Shown here piece after piece: positions 21,605 to 35,271 of a stretch of 64,000 bases of DNA. Source of the stretch: Rutidosis leptorrhynchoides (taxonomy: Eukaryota; Streptophyta; Magnoliopsida; Asterales; Asteraceae); assembly GCF_046630445.1 (NCBI RefSeq), contig NC_092333.1:362079001-362143000 (forward strand). The letters run 5' to 3'. Within the stretch, counting starts at the first letter, position 1. Each line of letters opens with the position of its first letter. Both the position numbers and the translations under genes were made by a program. The notes beneath the pieces were generated by a model. It had not been told where the DNA came from, did not search any database, and was given only the letters and a program-made list of their open reading frames with translations.

Positions 21605-24600
21605 ATGGCACCGACTACTCGACACACCGTGAATATGAATGAAGAGGAATTCCGTACTTTTCTAGCTTCAAACATAGCCGCAGTACAGGCTGCGCTACAT
21701 ACCAACAATAACCTTGGATCTAGCAGTACAGGAAATCGTGTAGGATGCACCTACAAAGAATTCACTGCCTGCAAACCTTTGGAATTTGATGGAACCGAAG
21801 GACCGATCGGATTGAAACGGTGGACCGAGAAGGTTGAATCGGTGTTTGCCATAAGTAAGTGTACTGAAGAGGACAAAGTGAAGTACGCTACGCATACCTT
21901 CACAGGTTCTGCGTTAACATGGTGGAATACCTATCTAGAGCAAGTGGGACAAGATGATGCGTACGCACTACCGTGGTCAGCATTCAAGCACTTGATGAAC
22001 GAGAAGTACCGTCCCAGAACCGAGGTCAATAAGCTCAAGACAGAACTTAGAGGGTTACGAACCCAAGGATTTGATATTACCACGTACGAAAGACGATTCA
22101 CAGAATTGTGCCTATTGTGTCCGGGAGCATTCGAAGATGAGGAAGAGAAGATCGACGCGTTTGTGAAAGGATTACCGGAAAGAATCCAAGAAGATATAAG
22201 TTCACACGAGCCCGCCTCCATACAACAGGCATGTAGAATGGCTCACAAACTAGTGAACCAGATTGAAGAAAGAATTAAAGAACAGACTGCTGAAGAGGCC
22301 AATGTGAAGCAAGTCAAAAGAAAGTGGGAGGAAAACGGTGATAAGAATCACCAATACAACAACAACAGCAATTACAACAATAATCGCAACAATTATCCTA
22401 ACAATCGCAACATCAATCGCAACTACAACAAACGGCCCAACAACAACAACAACAACAACAACAGCAACTACAACAATCATCCCAACAACAATAATAACCG
22501 CAACAACAACAACAATCAGAAGCAACTATGCCAAAGGTGTGAAAAGAATCACTCGGGGTTCTGCACCAAATTTTGCAACAAGTGTAAAAGAAATGGTCAT
22601 AGCGCGGCGAAGTGTGAGGTCTACGGACCAGGGGTTAATAGAACGAAAGGAACAAATGGTGTCGGAACGAGTAATGGCGGAGCAAGTAGTGTCGGAGCAA
22701 GTTATGCCAATGTAGTTTGTTATAAATGTGGAAAACCAGGCCACATTATTAGAAATTGCCCGAACCAGGAGAACACGAATGGACAAGGCCGTGGAAGAGT
22801 TTTCAATATTAATGCGGTAGAGGCACAGGAAGACCCGGAGCTTGTTACGGGTACGTTTCTTATTGACAATAAATCTGCTTACGTTTTATTTGATTCGGGT
22901 GCGGATAGAAGCTATATGAGTAGAGATTTTTGTGCTAAATTAAGTTGTCCATTGACGCCTTTGGATAGTAAATTTTTACTCGAATTAGCAAATGGTAAAT
23001 TAATTTCAGCAGATAATATATGTCGGAATCGAGAAATTAAACTGGTTAGCGAAACATTTAAGATTGATTTGATACCAGTAGAGTTAGGGAGTTTTGATGT
23101 GATAATCGGTATGGACTGGTTGAAAGAAGTGAAAGCGGAGATCGTTTGTTACAAAAATGCAATTCGCATTATACGAGAAAAAGGAAAACCCTTAATGGTG
23201 TACGGAGAAAAGGGCAACACGAAGCTACATCTTATTAGTAATTTGAAGGCACAAAAACTAATAAGAAAAGGTTGCTATGCTGTTCTAGCACACGTCGAGA
23301 AAGTACAAACTGAAGAAAAGAGCATCAATGATGTTCCCATTGCAAAAGAATTTCCCGATGTATTTCCGAAAGAATTACCGGGATTACCCCCACATCGATC
23401 CGTTGAATTTCAAATAGATCTTGTACCAGGAGCTGCACCAATAGCTCGTGCTCCTTACAGACTCGCACCCAGCGAGATGAAAGAACTGCAAAGCCAATTA
23501 CAAGAACTTTTAGAGCGTGGTTTCATTCGACCAAGCACATCACCGTGGGGAGCTCCTGTTTTGTTTGTCAAGAAGAAAGATGGTACATTCAGGTTGTGTA
23601 TCGACTACCGAGAGTTGAACAAACTTACCATCAAGAACCGCTACCCACTACCGAGAATCGACGACTTATTTGATCAACTACAAGGCTCGTCTGTTTATTC
23701 AAAGATTGACTTACGTTCCGGGTATCATCAAATGCGGGTGAAAGAAGATGATATTCCAAAGACTGCTTTCAGAACACGTTACGGTCATTACGAGTTTATG
23801 GTCATGCCGTTTGGTTTAACTAATGCACCAGCTGTGTTCATGGACCTTATGAACCGAGTATGTGGACCATACCTTGACAAGTTTGTCATTGTTTTCATTG
23901 ATGACATACTTATTTACTCAAAGAATGACCAAGAACACGGTGAACATTTGAGAAAGGTGTTAGAAGTATTGAGGAAGGAAGAATTGTACGCTAAGTTTTC
24001 AAAGTGTGCATTTTGGTTGGAAGAAGTTCAATTCCTCGGTCACATAGTGAACAAAGAAGGTATTAAGGTGGATCCGGCAAAGATAGAAACTGTTGAAAAG
24101 TGGGAAACCCCGAAAACTCCGAAACACATACGCCAGTTTTTAGGACTAGCTGGTTACTACAGAAGGTTCATCCAAGACTTTTCCAGAATAGCAAAACCCT
24201 TGACTGCATTAACGCATAAAGGGAAGAAATTTGAATGGAATGATGAACAAGAGAAAGCGTTTCAGTTATTGAAGAAAAAGCTAACTACGGCACCTATATT
24301 GTCATTGCCTGAAGGGAATGATGATTTTGTGATTTATTGTGACGCATCAAAGCAAGGTCTCGGTTGTGTATTAATGCAACGAACGAAGGTGATTGCTTAT
24401 GCGTCTAGACAATTGAAGATTCACGAACAAAATTATACGACGCATGATTTGGAATTAGGCGCGGTTGTTTTTGCATTAAAGACTTGGAGGCACTACTTAT
24501 ATGGGGTCAAAAGTATTATATATACCGACCACAAAAGTCTTCAACACATATTTAATCAGAAACAACTGAATATGAGGCAGCGTAGGTGGATTGAATTATT

Positions 24601-26179
24601 GAATGATTACGATTTTGATATTCGTTACCACCCGGGGAAGGCAAATGTGGTAGCCGATGCCTTGAGCAGGAAGGATAGAGAACCCATTCGAGTAAAATCT
24701 ATGAATATAATGATTCATAATAACATTACTACTCAAATAAAGGAGGCGCAACAAGGAGTTTTAAAAGAGGGAAATTTAAAGGATGAAATACCCAAAGGAT
24801 CGGAGAAACATCTTAATATTCGGGAAGACGGAACCCGGTATAGGGCTGAAAGGATTTGGGTACCAAAATTTGGAGATATGAGAGAAATGGTACTTAGAGA
24901 AGCTCATAAAACCAGATACTCAATACATCCTGGAACGGGGAAGATGTACAAGGATCTCAAGAAACATTTTTGGTGGCCGGGTATGAAAGCCGATGTTGCT
25001 AAATACGTAGGAGAATGTTTGACGTGTTCTAAGGTCAAAGCTGAGCATCAGAAACCATCAGGTCTACTTCAACAACCCGAAATCCCGGAATGGAAATGGG
25101 AAAACATTACCATGGATTTCATCACTAAATTGCCAAGGACTGCAAGTGGTTTTGATACTATTTGGGTAATAGTTGATCGTCTCACCAAATCAGCACACTT
25201 CCTACCAATAAGAGAAGATGACAAGATGGAGAAGTTAGCACGACTGTATTTGAAGGAAGTCGTCTCCAGACATGGAATACCAATCTCTATTATCTCTGAT
25301 AGGGATGGCAGATTTATTTCAAGATTCTGGCAGACATTACAGCAAGCATTAGGAACTCGTCTAGACATGAGTACTGCCTATCATCCACAAACTGATGGGC
25401 AGAGCGAAAGGACGATACAAACGCTTGAAGACATGCTACGAGCATGTGTTATTGATTTCGGAAACAGTTGGGATCGACATCTACCGTTAGCAGAATTTTC
25501 CTACAACAACAGCTACCATTCAAGCATTGAGATGGCGCCGTTTGAAGCACTTTATGGTAGAAAGTGCAGGTCTCCGATTTGTTGGAGTGAGGTGGGGGAT
25601 AGACAGATTACGGGTCCGGAGATTATACAAGAAACTACCGAGAAGATCATCCAAATTCAACAACGGTTGAAAACCGCCCAAAGTCGACAAAAGAGCTACG
25701 CTGACATTAAAAGAAAAGATATAGAATTTGAAATTGGAGAGATGGTCATGCTTAAAGTTTCACCTTGGAAAGGCGTTGTTCGATTTGGTAAACGAGGGAA
25801 ATTAAATCCAAGGTATATTGGACCATTCAAGATTATTGATCGTGTCGGACCAGTAGCTTACCGACTTGAGTTACCTCAACAACTCGCGGCTGTACATAAC
25901 ACTTTCCACGTCTCGAATTTGAAGAAATGTTTTGCTAAAGAAGATCTCACTATCCCGTTAGATGAAATCCAAATCAACGAAAAACTCCAATTCATCGAAA
26001 AACCCGTCGAAATAATGGATCGTGAGGTTAAAAGACTTAAGCAAAACAAGATACCAATTGTTAAGGTTCGATGGAATGCTCGTAGAGGACCCGAGTTCAC
26101 CTGGGAGCGTGAAGATCAGATGAAGAAGAAATACCCGCATCTATTTCCAGAAGATTCGTCAACACCTTCAACAGCTTAA
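21605..26179 (+). CDS. gag-pol polyprotein of Z
   Basis: One open frame of 1536 codons if counted from ATG 21569; ATG 21605 has better context (GAAATGGC). Residue numbers are from 21569. Gag capsid-like region about 60-260, Asn-rich linker about 265-325, Cys/His clusters with two CCHC knuckles ([14 protein letters not shown] and [14 protein letters not shown]) about 335-410. Protease has DSGAD at 442-446. RT has FIDD with aspartates 778-779. RNase H has its first Asp at 925. Integrase has an HHCC region about 1115-1160 and a DD35E triad at D1183, D1244 and E1280. A chromodomain-like C-terminus (about 1480-1525) includes FTWERED. All key residues are present, so this copy looks competent. The chromodomain may direct integration to marked chromatin. 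Confidence 0.95.
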   Translation: MAPTTRHTVNMNEEEFRTFLASNIAAVQAALHTNNNLGSSSTGNRVGCTYKEFTACKPLEFDGTEGPIGLKRWTEKVESVFAISKCTEEDKVKYATHTFTGSALTWWNTYLEQVGQDDAYALPWSAFKHLMNEKYRPRTEVNKLKTELRGLRTQGFDITTYERRFTELCLLCPGAFEDEEEKIDAFVKGLPERIQEDISSHEPASIQQACRMAHKLVNQIEERIKEQTAEEANVKQVKRKWEENGDKNHQYNNNSNYNNNRNNYPNNRNINRNYNKRPNNNNNNNNSNYNNHPNNNNNRNNNNNQKQLCQRCEKNHSGFCTKFCNKCKRNGHSAAKCEVYGPGVNRTKGTNGVGTSNGGASSVGASYANVVCYKCGKPGHIIRNCPNQENTNGQGRGRVFNINAVEAQEDPELVTGTFLIDNKSAYVLFDSGADRSYMSRDFCAKLSCPLTPLDSKFLLELANGKLISADNICRNREIKLVSETFKIDLIPVELGSFDVIIGMDWLKEVKAEIVCYKNAIRIIREKGKPLMVYGEKGNTKLHLISNLKAQKLIRKGCYAVLAHVEKVQTEEKSINDVPIAKEFPDVFPKELPGLPPHRSVEFQIDLVPGAAPIARAPYRLAPSEMKELQSQLQELLERGFIRPSTSPWGAPVLFVKKKDGTFRLCIDYRELNKLTIKNRYPLPRIDDLFDQLQGSSVYSKIDLRSGYHQMRVKEDDIPKTAFRTRYGHYEFMVMPFGLTNAPAVFMDLMNRVCGPYLDKFVIVFIDDILIYSKNDQEHGEHLRKVLEVLRKEELYAKFSKCAFWLEEVQFLGHIVNKEGIKVDPAKIETVEKWETPKTPKHIRQFLGLAGYYRRFIQDFSRIAKPLTALTHKGKKFEWNDEQEKAFQLLKKKLTTAPILSLPEGNDDFVIYCDASKQGLGCVLMQRTKVIAYASRQLKIHEQNYTTHDLELGAVVFALKTWRHYLYGVKSIIYTDHKSLQHIFNQKQLNMRQRRWIELLNDYDFDIRYHPGKANVVADALSRKDREPIRVKSMNIMIHNNITTQIKEAQQGVLKEGNLKDEIPKGSEKHLNIREDGTRYRAERIWVPKFGDMREMVLREAHKTRYSIHPGTGKMYKDLKKHFWWPGMKADVAKYVGECLTCSKVKAEHQKPSGLLQQPEIPEWKWENITMDFITKLPRTASGFDTIWVIVDRLTKSAHFLPIREDDKMEKLARLYLKEVVSRHGIPISIISDRDGRFISRFWQTLQQALGTRLDMSTAYHPQTDGQSERTIQTLEDMLRACVIDFGNSWDRHLPLAEFSYNNSYHSSIEMAPFEALYGRKCRSPICWSEVGDRQITGPEIIQETTEKIIQIQQRLKTAQSRQKSYADIKRKDIEFEIGEMVMLKVSPWKGVVRFGKRGKLNPRYIGPFKIIDRVGPVAYRLELPQQLAAVHNTFHVSNLKKCFAKEDLTIPLDEIQINEKLQFIEKPVEIMDREVKRLKQNKIPIVKVRWNARRGPEFTWEREDQMKKKYPHLFPEDSSTPSTA

Positions 26180-26214
26180 AATTTCGGGACGAAATTTATT
26201 TAACGGGTAGGTAC
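26180..26214 (+). promoter_or_regulatory. Polypurine tract region of Z
   Basis: Immediately after the stop codon is a perfect dyad AATTTCG-GGA-CGAAATT (about 26180-26196), then TTAACGGGTAGGTAC abutting the 3' LTR. A similar CGAAATT dyad before the polypurine tract is, from memory, typical of Del/Tekay chromoviruses. Confidence 0.6.
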
Positions 26215-29200
26215 TGTAGTGACCCGAACTTTTCCATGTTTATATATATTAATTGAGATTTATGTTTACATGATTAAATGTTTCCAACATGTTAAGCAAT
26301 CAAACTTGTTAAGACTTGATTAATTGAAATAGGTTTCATATAGACAATTGACCACCCAAGTTGACCGGTGATTCACGAACGTTAAAACTTGTAAAAAAAC
26401 TATATGATGACATATATATGGTTATATATATAGTTAACATGATATTATGATAAGTAAACATATCATTAATTATATTAACAATGAACTACATATGTAAAAA
26501 CAAGACTACTAACTTAATGATTTTGAAACGAGACATATATGTAACGTTTATCGTTGTAACGACATTTAATGTATATATATCATATTAAGAGATATTCGTA
26601 CATCATAATATCATGATAATATAATAATTTAAAATCTCTTTTGATATTATAAACATTGGGTTAACAACATTTAACAAGATCGTTAACCTAAAGGTTTCAA
26701 AACAACACTTACATGTAACGACTAACGATGACTTAACGACTCAGTTAAAATGTATATACATGTAGTGTTTTAATATGTATTTATACACTTTTGAAAGACT
26801 TCAATACACTTATCAAAATACTTCTACTTAACAAAAATGCTTACAATTACATTCTCGTTCAGTTTCATCAACAATTCTACTCGTATGCACCCGTATTCGT
26901 ACTCGTACAATACACAGCTTTTAGATGTATGTACTATTGGTATATACACTCCAATGATCAGCTCTTAGCAGCCCATGTGAGTCACCTAACACATGTGGGA
27001 ACCATCATTTGACAACTAGCATGAAATATCTCATAAGATTACAAAAATATGAGTAATCATTCATGACTTATTTACATGAAAACAAAATTACATATCCTTT
27101 ATATCTAATCCATACACCAACGACCAAAAACACCTACAAACACTTTCATTCTTCAATTTTCTTCATCTAATTGAACTCTCTCAAGTTCTATCTTCAAGTT
27201 CTAAGTGTTCTTCATAAATTCCAAAAGTTCTAGTTTCATAAAATCAAGAATACTTTCAAGTTTGCTAGCTCACTTCCAATCTTGTAAGGTGATCATACAA
27301 CCTCAAGAAATCTTTGTTTCTTACAGTAGGTTATCATTCTAATACAAGGTAATAATCATATTCAAACTTTGGTTCAATTTCTATAACTATAACAATCTTA
27401 TTTCAAGTGATGATCTTACTTGAACTTGTTTTCGTGTCATGATTTTGCTTCAAGAACTTTGAGCCATCCAAGGATCCATTGAAGCTAGATCCATTTTTCT
27501 CTTTTCCAGTAGGTTCATCCAAGGAACTTAAGGTAGTAATGATGTTCATAACATCATTCGATTCATACATATAAAGCTATCTTATTCGAAGGTTTAAACT
27601 TGTAATCACTAGAACATAGTTTAGTTAATTCTAAACTTGTTCGCAAACAAAAGTTAATCCTTCTAACTTGACTTTTAAAATCAACTAAACACATGTTCTA
27701 TATCTATATGATATGCTAACTTAATGATTTAAAACCTGGAAACACGAAAAACACCGTAAAATCGGATTTACGCCGTCGTAGTAACACCGCGGGCTGTTTT
27801 GGGTTAGTTAATTAAAAACTATGATAAACTTTGATTTAAAAGTTGTTATTCTGAGAAAATGATTTTTATTATGAACATGAAACTATATCCAAAAATTATG
27901 GTTAAACTCAAAGTGGAAGTATGTTTTCTAAAATGGTCATCTAGACGTCGTTCTTTCGACTGAAATGACTACCTTTACAAAAACGACTTGTAACTTATTT
28001 TTCCGACTAGAAACCTATACTTTTTTTGTTTAGATTCATAAAATAGAGTTCAATATGAAACCATAGCAATTTGATTCACTCAAAACGGATTTAAAATGAA
28101 GAAGTTATGGGTAAAACAAGATTGGATAATTTTTCTCATTTTAGCTACGTGAAAATTGGTAACAAATCTATTCCAACCATAACTTAATCAACTTGTATTA
28201 TATATTATGTAATCTTGAGATACCATAGACACGTATACAATGTTTCGACCTATCATGTCGACACATCTATATATATTTCGGAACAACCATAGACACTCTA
28301 TATGTGAATGTTGGAGTTAGCTATACAGGGTTGAGGTTGATTCCAAAATATATATAGTTTGAGTTGTGATCAATACTGAGATACGTATACACTGGGTCGT
28401 GGATTGATTCAAGATAATATTTATCGATTTATTTCTGTACATCTAACTGTGGACAACTAGTTGTAGGTTACTAACGAGGACAGCTGACTTAATAAACTTA
28501 AAACATCAAAATATATTAAAAGTGTTGTAAATATATTTTGAACATACTTTGATATATATGTATATATTGTTATAGGTTCGTGAATCAACCAGTGGCCAAG
28601 TCTTACTTCCCGACGAAGTAAAAATCTGTGAAAGTGAGTTATAGTCCCACTTTTAAAATCTAATATTTTTGGGATGAGAATACATGCAGGTTTTATAAAT
28701 GATTTACAAAATAGACACAAGTACGTGAAACTACATTCTATGGTTGAATTATCGAAATCGAATATGCCCCTTTTTTATTAAGTCTGGTAATCTAAGAATT
28801 AGGGAACAGACACCCTAATTGACGCGAATCCTAAAGATAGATCTATTGGGCCTAACAAACCCCATCCAAAGTACCGGATGCTTTAGTACTTCGAAATTTA
28901 TATCATATCCGAAGGGTGTCCCGGAATGATGGGGATATTCTTATATATGCATCTTGTTATTGTCGGTTACCAGGTGTTCACCATATGAATGATTTTTATC
29001 TCTATGTATGGGATGTGTATTGAAATATGAAATTTTGTGGTCTATTGTTACGATTTGATATATATAGGTTAAACCTATAACTCACCAACATTTTTGTTGA
29101 CGTTTTAAGCATGTTTATTCTCAGGTGATTATTAAGAGCTTCCGCTGTCGCATACTTAAATAAGGACAAGATTTGGAGTCCATGCTTGTATGATATTGTG

Positions 29201-29467
29201 TAAAAACTGCATTCAAGAAACTTATTTTGTTGTAACATATTTGTATTGTAAACCATTATGTAATGGTCGTGTGTAAACAGGATATATTAGATTATCATTA
29301 TTTGATAATCTACGTAAAGCTTTTTAAACCTTTATTGATGAAATAAAGGTTATGGTTTGTTTAAAAATGAATGCAGTCTTTGAAAAACGTCTCATATAGA
29401 GGTCAAAACCTCGCAACGAAATCAATTAATATGGAACGTTTTTAATCAATAAGAACGGGACATTTCA
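26215..29467 (+). repeat. 3' LTR of Z
   Basis: 3253 bp, same ends and length as the 5' LTR, with very few differences seen by eye. Followed by the target duplication CATAA at 29468-29472. Confidence 0.95.
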
Positions 29468-30038
29468 CATAACCGTTATGGCCGTTGATAAGACAGCGTG
29501 TTGTAACGTCATCATAGGGACGAGGGTTACGTAATGACCAACAGTCTCGTAATAACCTAAAAACCTCATTTCTTACCCCAATTACCGACTCCGTCACTTG
29601 TGGGAACGTTTTGTTTAATAGTTGTAGCCCGATGTTCTTTTTCTCACTTTGGTGAGAAGCGAACATTACTAACCCGTAAGCATAGCATGCTTCTTTATGT
29701 TGCATGTTAGCCACTTTTTCTAAATCATGAAGTCCTATATTCGGATACATTGAGTCAAAATAATTTCTTAACCCGTTGCATAAAATAGCATTTGGGTTCC
29801 CCGCAATATATGCGTCAAAGTAAACACATCGTAACTTATGGGTTTCCCAATGTGATATCCCCCATCTTTCAAACGAAAGTCTCTTATAAACCTAGACATT
29901 CTTGGAACGTTCTTCGAATGTCTTACAAACTGATTTCGCCGTAAATAGTTGTGCCGAAGAATTCTGACCGACTCTAGACAAGATTTCATCAATCATGTCT
30001 CCGGGTAGGTCTCTTAAAATATTGGGTTGTCTATCCAT
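29468..30038 (-). pseudogene. F-box ORF of copy Y, 5' part
   Basis: The reverse frame starts at ATG 30038 and is collinear with the Z F-box ORF without indels. A TAG at 29892-29894 replaces Leu at codon 49, just after the F-box motif, and Z interrupts the ORF at 29472. Several amino-acid changes from Z are visible (for example Arg to His and Ala to Val in the helical region). Length bookkeeping with 16248-16365 gives 684 nt, as in Z. Confidence 0.85.
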
Positions 30039-30175
30039 TTTGTGTTTTTATACTGTAAAATAGACAAGAGTTAGATTCATAAAAAAAATACTTATTAATA
30101 CAAGCAATTTTTACATATATCATAAAGCATAAGCACACTATATTACATATATTACACCACACGAATACAACTATC

Positions 30176-30775
30176 TTATTTCGACTCGCTCGTTTCTTTT
30201 TCTTCAGTTTTGGTTCGTTTTGCTAAGTTTCGAGGGATATATGATGTTCCCCTAATAGGAGCTGTCATTTTCCACAACGGTTTAGAAAAACCTGGTGGTT
30301 TAGAGGTTCCCGGGTCATTGTTACAACTTAAGGGCTTCGGGGGTTGACGATACATATAAAGTTCATCGGGGTTGGAATTAGATTTCTCTATTTTTATGCC
30401 CTTTCCCTTATTATTTTCTTTTGCCTTTTTAAATTCAGTTGGGGTAATTTCTATAACATCATCGGAATTCTTGTCGGAATCCGATTCATCAGAGAATTGG
30501 TAATCCTCCCAATATTTTGCTTCCTTGGCGGAAACACCATTGACCATAATTAACCTTGGTCAGTTGGTTGAGGATTTTCTTTTACTTAACCGTTTTATTA
30601 TTTCCCCCACCGGTTCTATTTCCTCCTCTGGTTCCTCCTCTTTCGGTTCTGATTCTTCTTCCGGTTCTGATTCTTCTTCCGGTTCTTCTTCGGGAACTTG
30701 TGAATCAGTCCAATATATATTCGATTGTTTGTTATTATTAGGTGAGTCAATGGGATTTGTTCTAGAGGTAGACAT
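30176..30775 (-). pseudogene. Acidic ORF1 of copy Y
   Basis: Reverse-strand ORF1 homologue, 600 nt against 615 in Z. Small in-frame deletions and changes affect the Asn-rich start and the EEESEP repeat. A TGA at 30560-30562 replaces an Arg codon (CGA to TGA, the expected decay of a methylated CpG). Frame is otherwise kept to the TAA at 30176-30178. This copy is inactive, but its preserved frame shows ORF1 was already part of the family when Y inserted. Confidence 0.8.
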
Positions 30776-30969
30776 CTATCACATAATATCAAACGCGTTA
30801 AGAGATTAATATATCACATAATATTCACATGTTAAAAATATATAGTTTCCAACAAAATTTGTTAAGTAATCATTTTTCAAGTAAACACGGTCGAAGTCCA
30901 GACTCACTAATGCATCCTAACAAACTCGATAAGACACACTAATGCAAAATTCTGGTTCTCTAAGACCAA

Positions 30970-30983
30970 CGCTCGAATACCAA
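30970..30983 (-). promoter_or_regulatory. Primer binding site of copy Y
   Basis: Reverse-strand TTGGTATTCGAGCG, one base from the Y LTR. It has two differences from the Z site (TTGGTATCAGAGCG), consistent with age. Confidence 0.65.
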
Positions 30984-30984
30984 C

Positions 30985-33900
30985 TGAAATCTCCCGTTCT
31001 TATTGATTAAAAACGTTCCATATTAATTGATTTCGTTGCGAGGTTTTGACCTCTATATGAGACGTTTTTTCAAAGACTTCATTCATTTTTAAAACAAACC
31101 ATAACCTTTATTTCATAAATAAAAGTTTAAAAAGCTTTACGTAGATTATCAAATAATGATAATCTAAAATATCCTGTTTACACACGACCATTACATAATG
31201 GTTTACAATACAAATATGTTACATCGAAATTAGTTTCTTGAATGCAGTTTTTACACAATATCATACAAACATGGACTCCAAATCTTGTCCTTATTTTAAT
31301 ATGCAACAGCGGAAGCTCTTAGTATTCACCTGAGAATAAACATGCTTAAAAAGTCAACAAAAATGTTGGTGAGTTATAGGTTTAACCTATATATATCAAA
31401 TCGTAACAATAGACCATAAGATTTCATATTTCAATACACATCCCATACATAGAGATAAAAATCATTCATATGGTGAACACCTGGTAACCGACATTAACAA
31501 GATACATATATAAGAATATCTCCATCATTCCGGGACACCCTTTGGATATGATATAAATTTTGAAGTACTAAAGCATCCGGTACTTTGGATGGGGCTTGTT
31601 GGGCCCAATAGATCTATCTTTAGGATTCGCGTCAATTAGGGTGTATGTTCCCTAATTCTTAGATTACCAGACTTAATAAAAAGGGACATATTCGATTTCG
31701 ATAATTCAACCATAGAATGTAGTTTCACGTACTTGTGTCTATTTTGTAAATCATTTATAAAACCTGCATGTATTCTCATCCCAAAAATATTAGATTTTAA
31801 AAGTGGGACTATAACTCACTTTCACAGATTTTTTACTTCGTCGGGAAGTAAGACTTGGCCACTGGTTGATTCACAAACCTATAACAATATATACATATAT
31901 ATCAAAGTATGTTCAAAACATATTTACAAAACTTTTAATACATTTTGATGTTTTAAGTTTATTAAGTCAGCTGTCCTTGTTAGTAACCTACAACCAGTTG
32001 TCCACAGTTAGATGTACAGAAATAAATCGATAAATATTATCTTGAATCAATCCACGACCCAGTGTATACGTATCTCAGTATTGATCACAACTCAAACTAT
32101 ATATATTTTGGAATCAACCTCAACCCTGTATAGCTAACTCCAACATTCACATATAGAGTGTCTATGGTTGTTCCGAAATATATATAGATGTGTTGACATG
32201 ATAGGTCGAAACATTGTATACGTGTCTATGGTATCTCAAGATTACATAATATACAATACAAGTTGATTAAGTTATGGTTGGAATAGATTTGTTACCAATT
32301 TTCACGTAGCTAAAATGAGAAAAAATTATCCAATCTTGTTTTACCCATAACTTCTTCATTTTAAATCCGTTTTGAGTGAATCAAATTGCTATGGTTTCAT
32401 ATTGAACTCTATTTTATGAATCTAAACAGAAAAAGTATAGGTTTATAGTCGGAAAAATAAGTTACAATTCTTTTTTGTAAAGGTAGTCATTTCAGTCGAA
32501 AGAACGACGTTTAAATGACCATTTTAGAAAACATACTTCCACTTTGAGTTTAACCATAATTTTTGGATATAGTTTCATGTTCATAATAAAAATTATTTTC
32601 CCAGAATAACAACTTTTAAATCAAAGTTTATCATAGTTTTTAATTAACTAACCCAAAACAGCCCGCGGTGTTACTACGACGGCGTAAATCCGATTTTACG
32701 GTGTTTTTCGTGTTTCTAGGTTTTAAATCATTAAGTTAGCATATCATATAGATATATAACATGTGTTTAGTTGATTTTAAAAGTCAAGTTAGAAGGATTA
32801 ACTTTTATTTGCGAACAAGTTTAGAATTAACTAAACTATGTTCTAGTGATTACAAGTTTAAACCTTCGAATAAGATAGCTTTATATGTATGAATCGAATG
32901 ATGTTATGAATTGGATAAACCTACTGGAAATGAGAAAAATAGATCTAGCTTCAAAGGATCCTTGGATAGCTTGAAAGTTCTTGAAGCAGAATCATGACAC
33001 GAAAACAATTTCAAGTAAGATTTCCACTCTAAATAAGATTGTTATAGTTATAGAAATTGAATTAAAGTTTGAATATGATTATTACCTTGTATTAGAAAGA
33101 TAACCTACTGTAAGTAACAAAGGTTTCTTGATCTTGGATGATTACTTGGAATGGATTTAGAAAACTTGGAAGTAAACTTGCAATCTTGGAATTATTCTTG
33201 ATTTTATGAAACTAGAACTTTTGGAATTTATGAAGAACACTTAGAACTTGAAGATAGAACTTGAGAGAGATCAATTAGATGAAGAAAATTGAAGAATGAA
33301 AGTATTTGTAGGTATTTTTGGTCGTTGGTGTATGGATTAGATATAAAGGATATGTAATTTTGTTTTCATGTAAATAAGTCAAATGATGGTTGCCAAATGA
33401 TGGTTCCCACATGTGTTAGGTGACTCACATAGGCTGGTAAGAGCTGATCATTGGAGTGTATATACCAATAGTACATACATCTAAAAGCTGTGTATTGTAC
33501 GAGTACGAATACGGGTGCATACGAGTAGAATTGTTGATGAAACTGAACGAGGATGTAATTGTAAGTATTTTTGTTAAGTAGAAGTATTTTGATAAGTGTC
33601 TTGAAGTCTTTAGAAAGTGTATGAATACATATTAAAACTCTACATGTATATACATTTTAACTGAGTCGTTAAGTCATCGTTAGTCGTTACATGTAAATGT
33701 TGTTTTGAAACCTTTAGGTTAACGATCTTGTTGAATGTTGTTAACCCATTGTTTATTATAACAAATGAGATGTTAAATTGTTATATTATCATGATATTAT
33801 GATATATAATATATCTTAGTATGATGTATATACAGTTAAATGTCGTTACAACGATAATCGTTACATATATGTCTTGTTTCGAAATCATTAAGTTAGTAGT

Positions 33901-34323
33901 CTTATTTTTACATATGTATTTCATTGTTAATACACTTAATAATATATTTACTTATCATTTAACATAATTAACCAAGTGTATCAATATCTTAATATGATTC
34001 ATATGTACCTAGTAAGACGTTGTTATAACGATAATCGTTATATATATCGTTTTCGAGTTTCTTAAATTAATAGTCTCATTTTTATGTATATAACTCATTG
34101 TTAAAATACATAATGAGATACATACTTATAATAAAATCATGTTAACTATATATATAACTATATATATGTCATCGTATAGTTTTTACAAGTTTTAACATTC
34201 GTGAATCACCGGTCAACTTGGGTGGTCTATTGTCTATATGAAACCTATTTTAATTAATCAAGTCTTATTAAGTTTGATTGCTTAACATGTTGAAAACACT
34301 TAATCATGTAAATAACTATTTCA

Positions 34324-34361
<38 letters not shown>

Positions 34362-34384
34362 ATGGAAAAGTTCGGGTCACTACA
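30985..34384 (-). repeat. 5' LTR of copy Y
   Basis: A 3400-bp LTR on the minus strand, outer end at 34384, followed by GACCA (expected target duplication 34385-34389). It belongs to the long subfamily with solo LTR S, sharing the extra diverged segment (about 33950-34140). It contains an (AT)n run at about 34328-34358. The poly(A) hairpin is partly decayed. Confidence 0.85.
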
Positions 34385-35271
34385 GACCATCCAACAGCAT
34401 TAATTACGGAGTATAAATTTATTATTGTTATTAAAACCCTAATTAGGGTTTAGTTTTTAATTATTTAGGTTAGTTTTATTATTAATTTGTATTTTTAGTT
34501 TAATTAGTTTTAATAAATTATAAAATTAATAGTTTTATAAAATAAATAATATAAAAATAATATTTTTATAAAAATTGTACTTTTTACAACTTTAAGTTTA
34601 TTTTTATATTTTGTATCTTTTTATTTGTTTTAGCGCAATATTTTTATATTTTTCGCTCGTATTTAGTTTTAAGTCATAGTTTTTGCCATAGTTATTTTTA
34701 TTTCTAGAGTTTTAGGTTTTGCCGTAAAATCCCTTAAGTACTTTTTCTTTAGACTAAGATTTAGGTGCTTTAGAATTTTGCGACGCCGTTTTAATATTTT
34801 AGTACCTTTTTAAGTAATTACCGTTTTGGATATAGTATTTCTTTTAAGCTTTAATACCTTTAGACGCAACTTTTAATTCTTAGTTTTTAGACTTTTAAGT
34901 TTCGACGCGCTACATTCTTTTTATTATTTTTCGACCTTTTATTTTTCGACGTTTTCCGACGTGCTCTTTTTCTTTCTTATTTTTCGCCGCTCTAGTTTTT
35001 AGGACATAGAATTTTCTATTTCTTCTTTAAAATTTCTCTAAAATTTCGATGAAAGATTATTTTAAGTGGTTGAATTGATATACATCCAAATTTTCTGTTT
35101 CGTAGTAATAGTTGGATTTGTTAGTGGCTGAGTTGTGAGCTTTCGATTTAAAGGGTTCTGGCTCCCTGCTGCATCTATTGGCTATTCGAAACGTGGGCAA
35201 AAGCAGAAAAGTCTATCAATTTGATAACTTATATAATTTTTATATTTTATAACAAATAGGATATTCATGGA
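34385..35271 (+). other. Leader of Athila-2
   Basis: AT-rich, T-rich untranslated leader of 887 bp before the gag ATG, with no ORF. Repeated TTTCGACG-like words occur at about 34895-34990. No primer site or LTR end is present because the chromovirus block starts at its left edge. Confidence 0.55.

Larger units (their letters stand above)
16366..29467 (+). mobile_element. Z: complete Ty3/gypsy chromovirus carrying an F-box gene
   Basis: A complete element of 13,102 bp: two 3253-bp LTRs (16366-19618 and 26215-29467), initiator-Met primer site, ORF1, F-box ORF, gag-pol polyprotein and polypurine tract. Its target duplication CATAA (16361-16365 and 29468-29472) splits the F-box ORF of copy Y. 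I noticed only three base differences between the LTRs (near 17346/27195, 17448/27297 and 18309/28158). It is therefore very recent and all its ORFs are open. The C-terminal chromodomain-like segment and the primer site indicate a chromovirus, perhaps near Tekay/Del. Confidence 0.95.
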
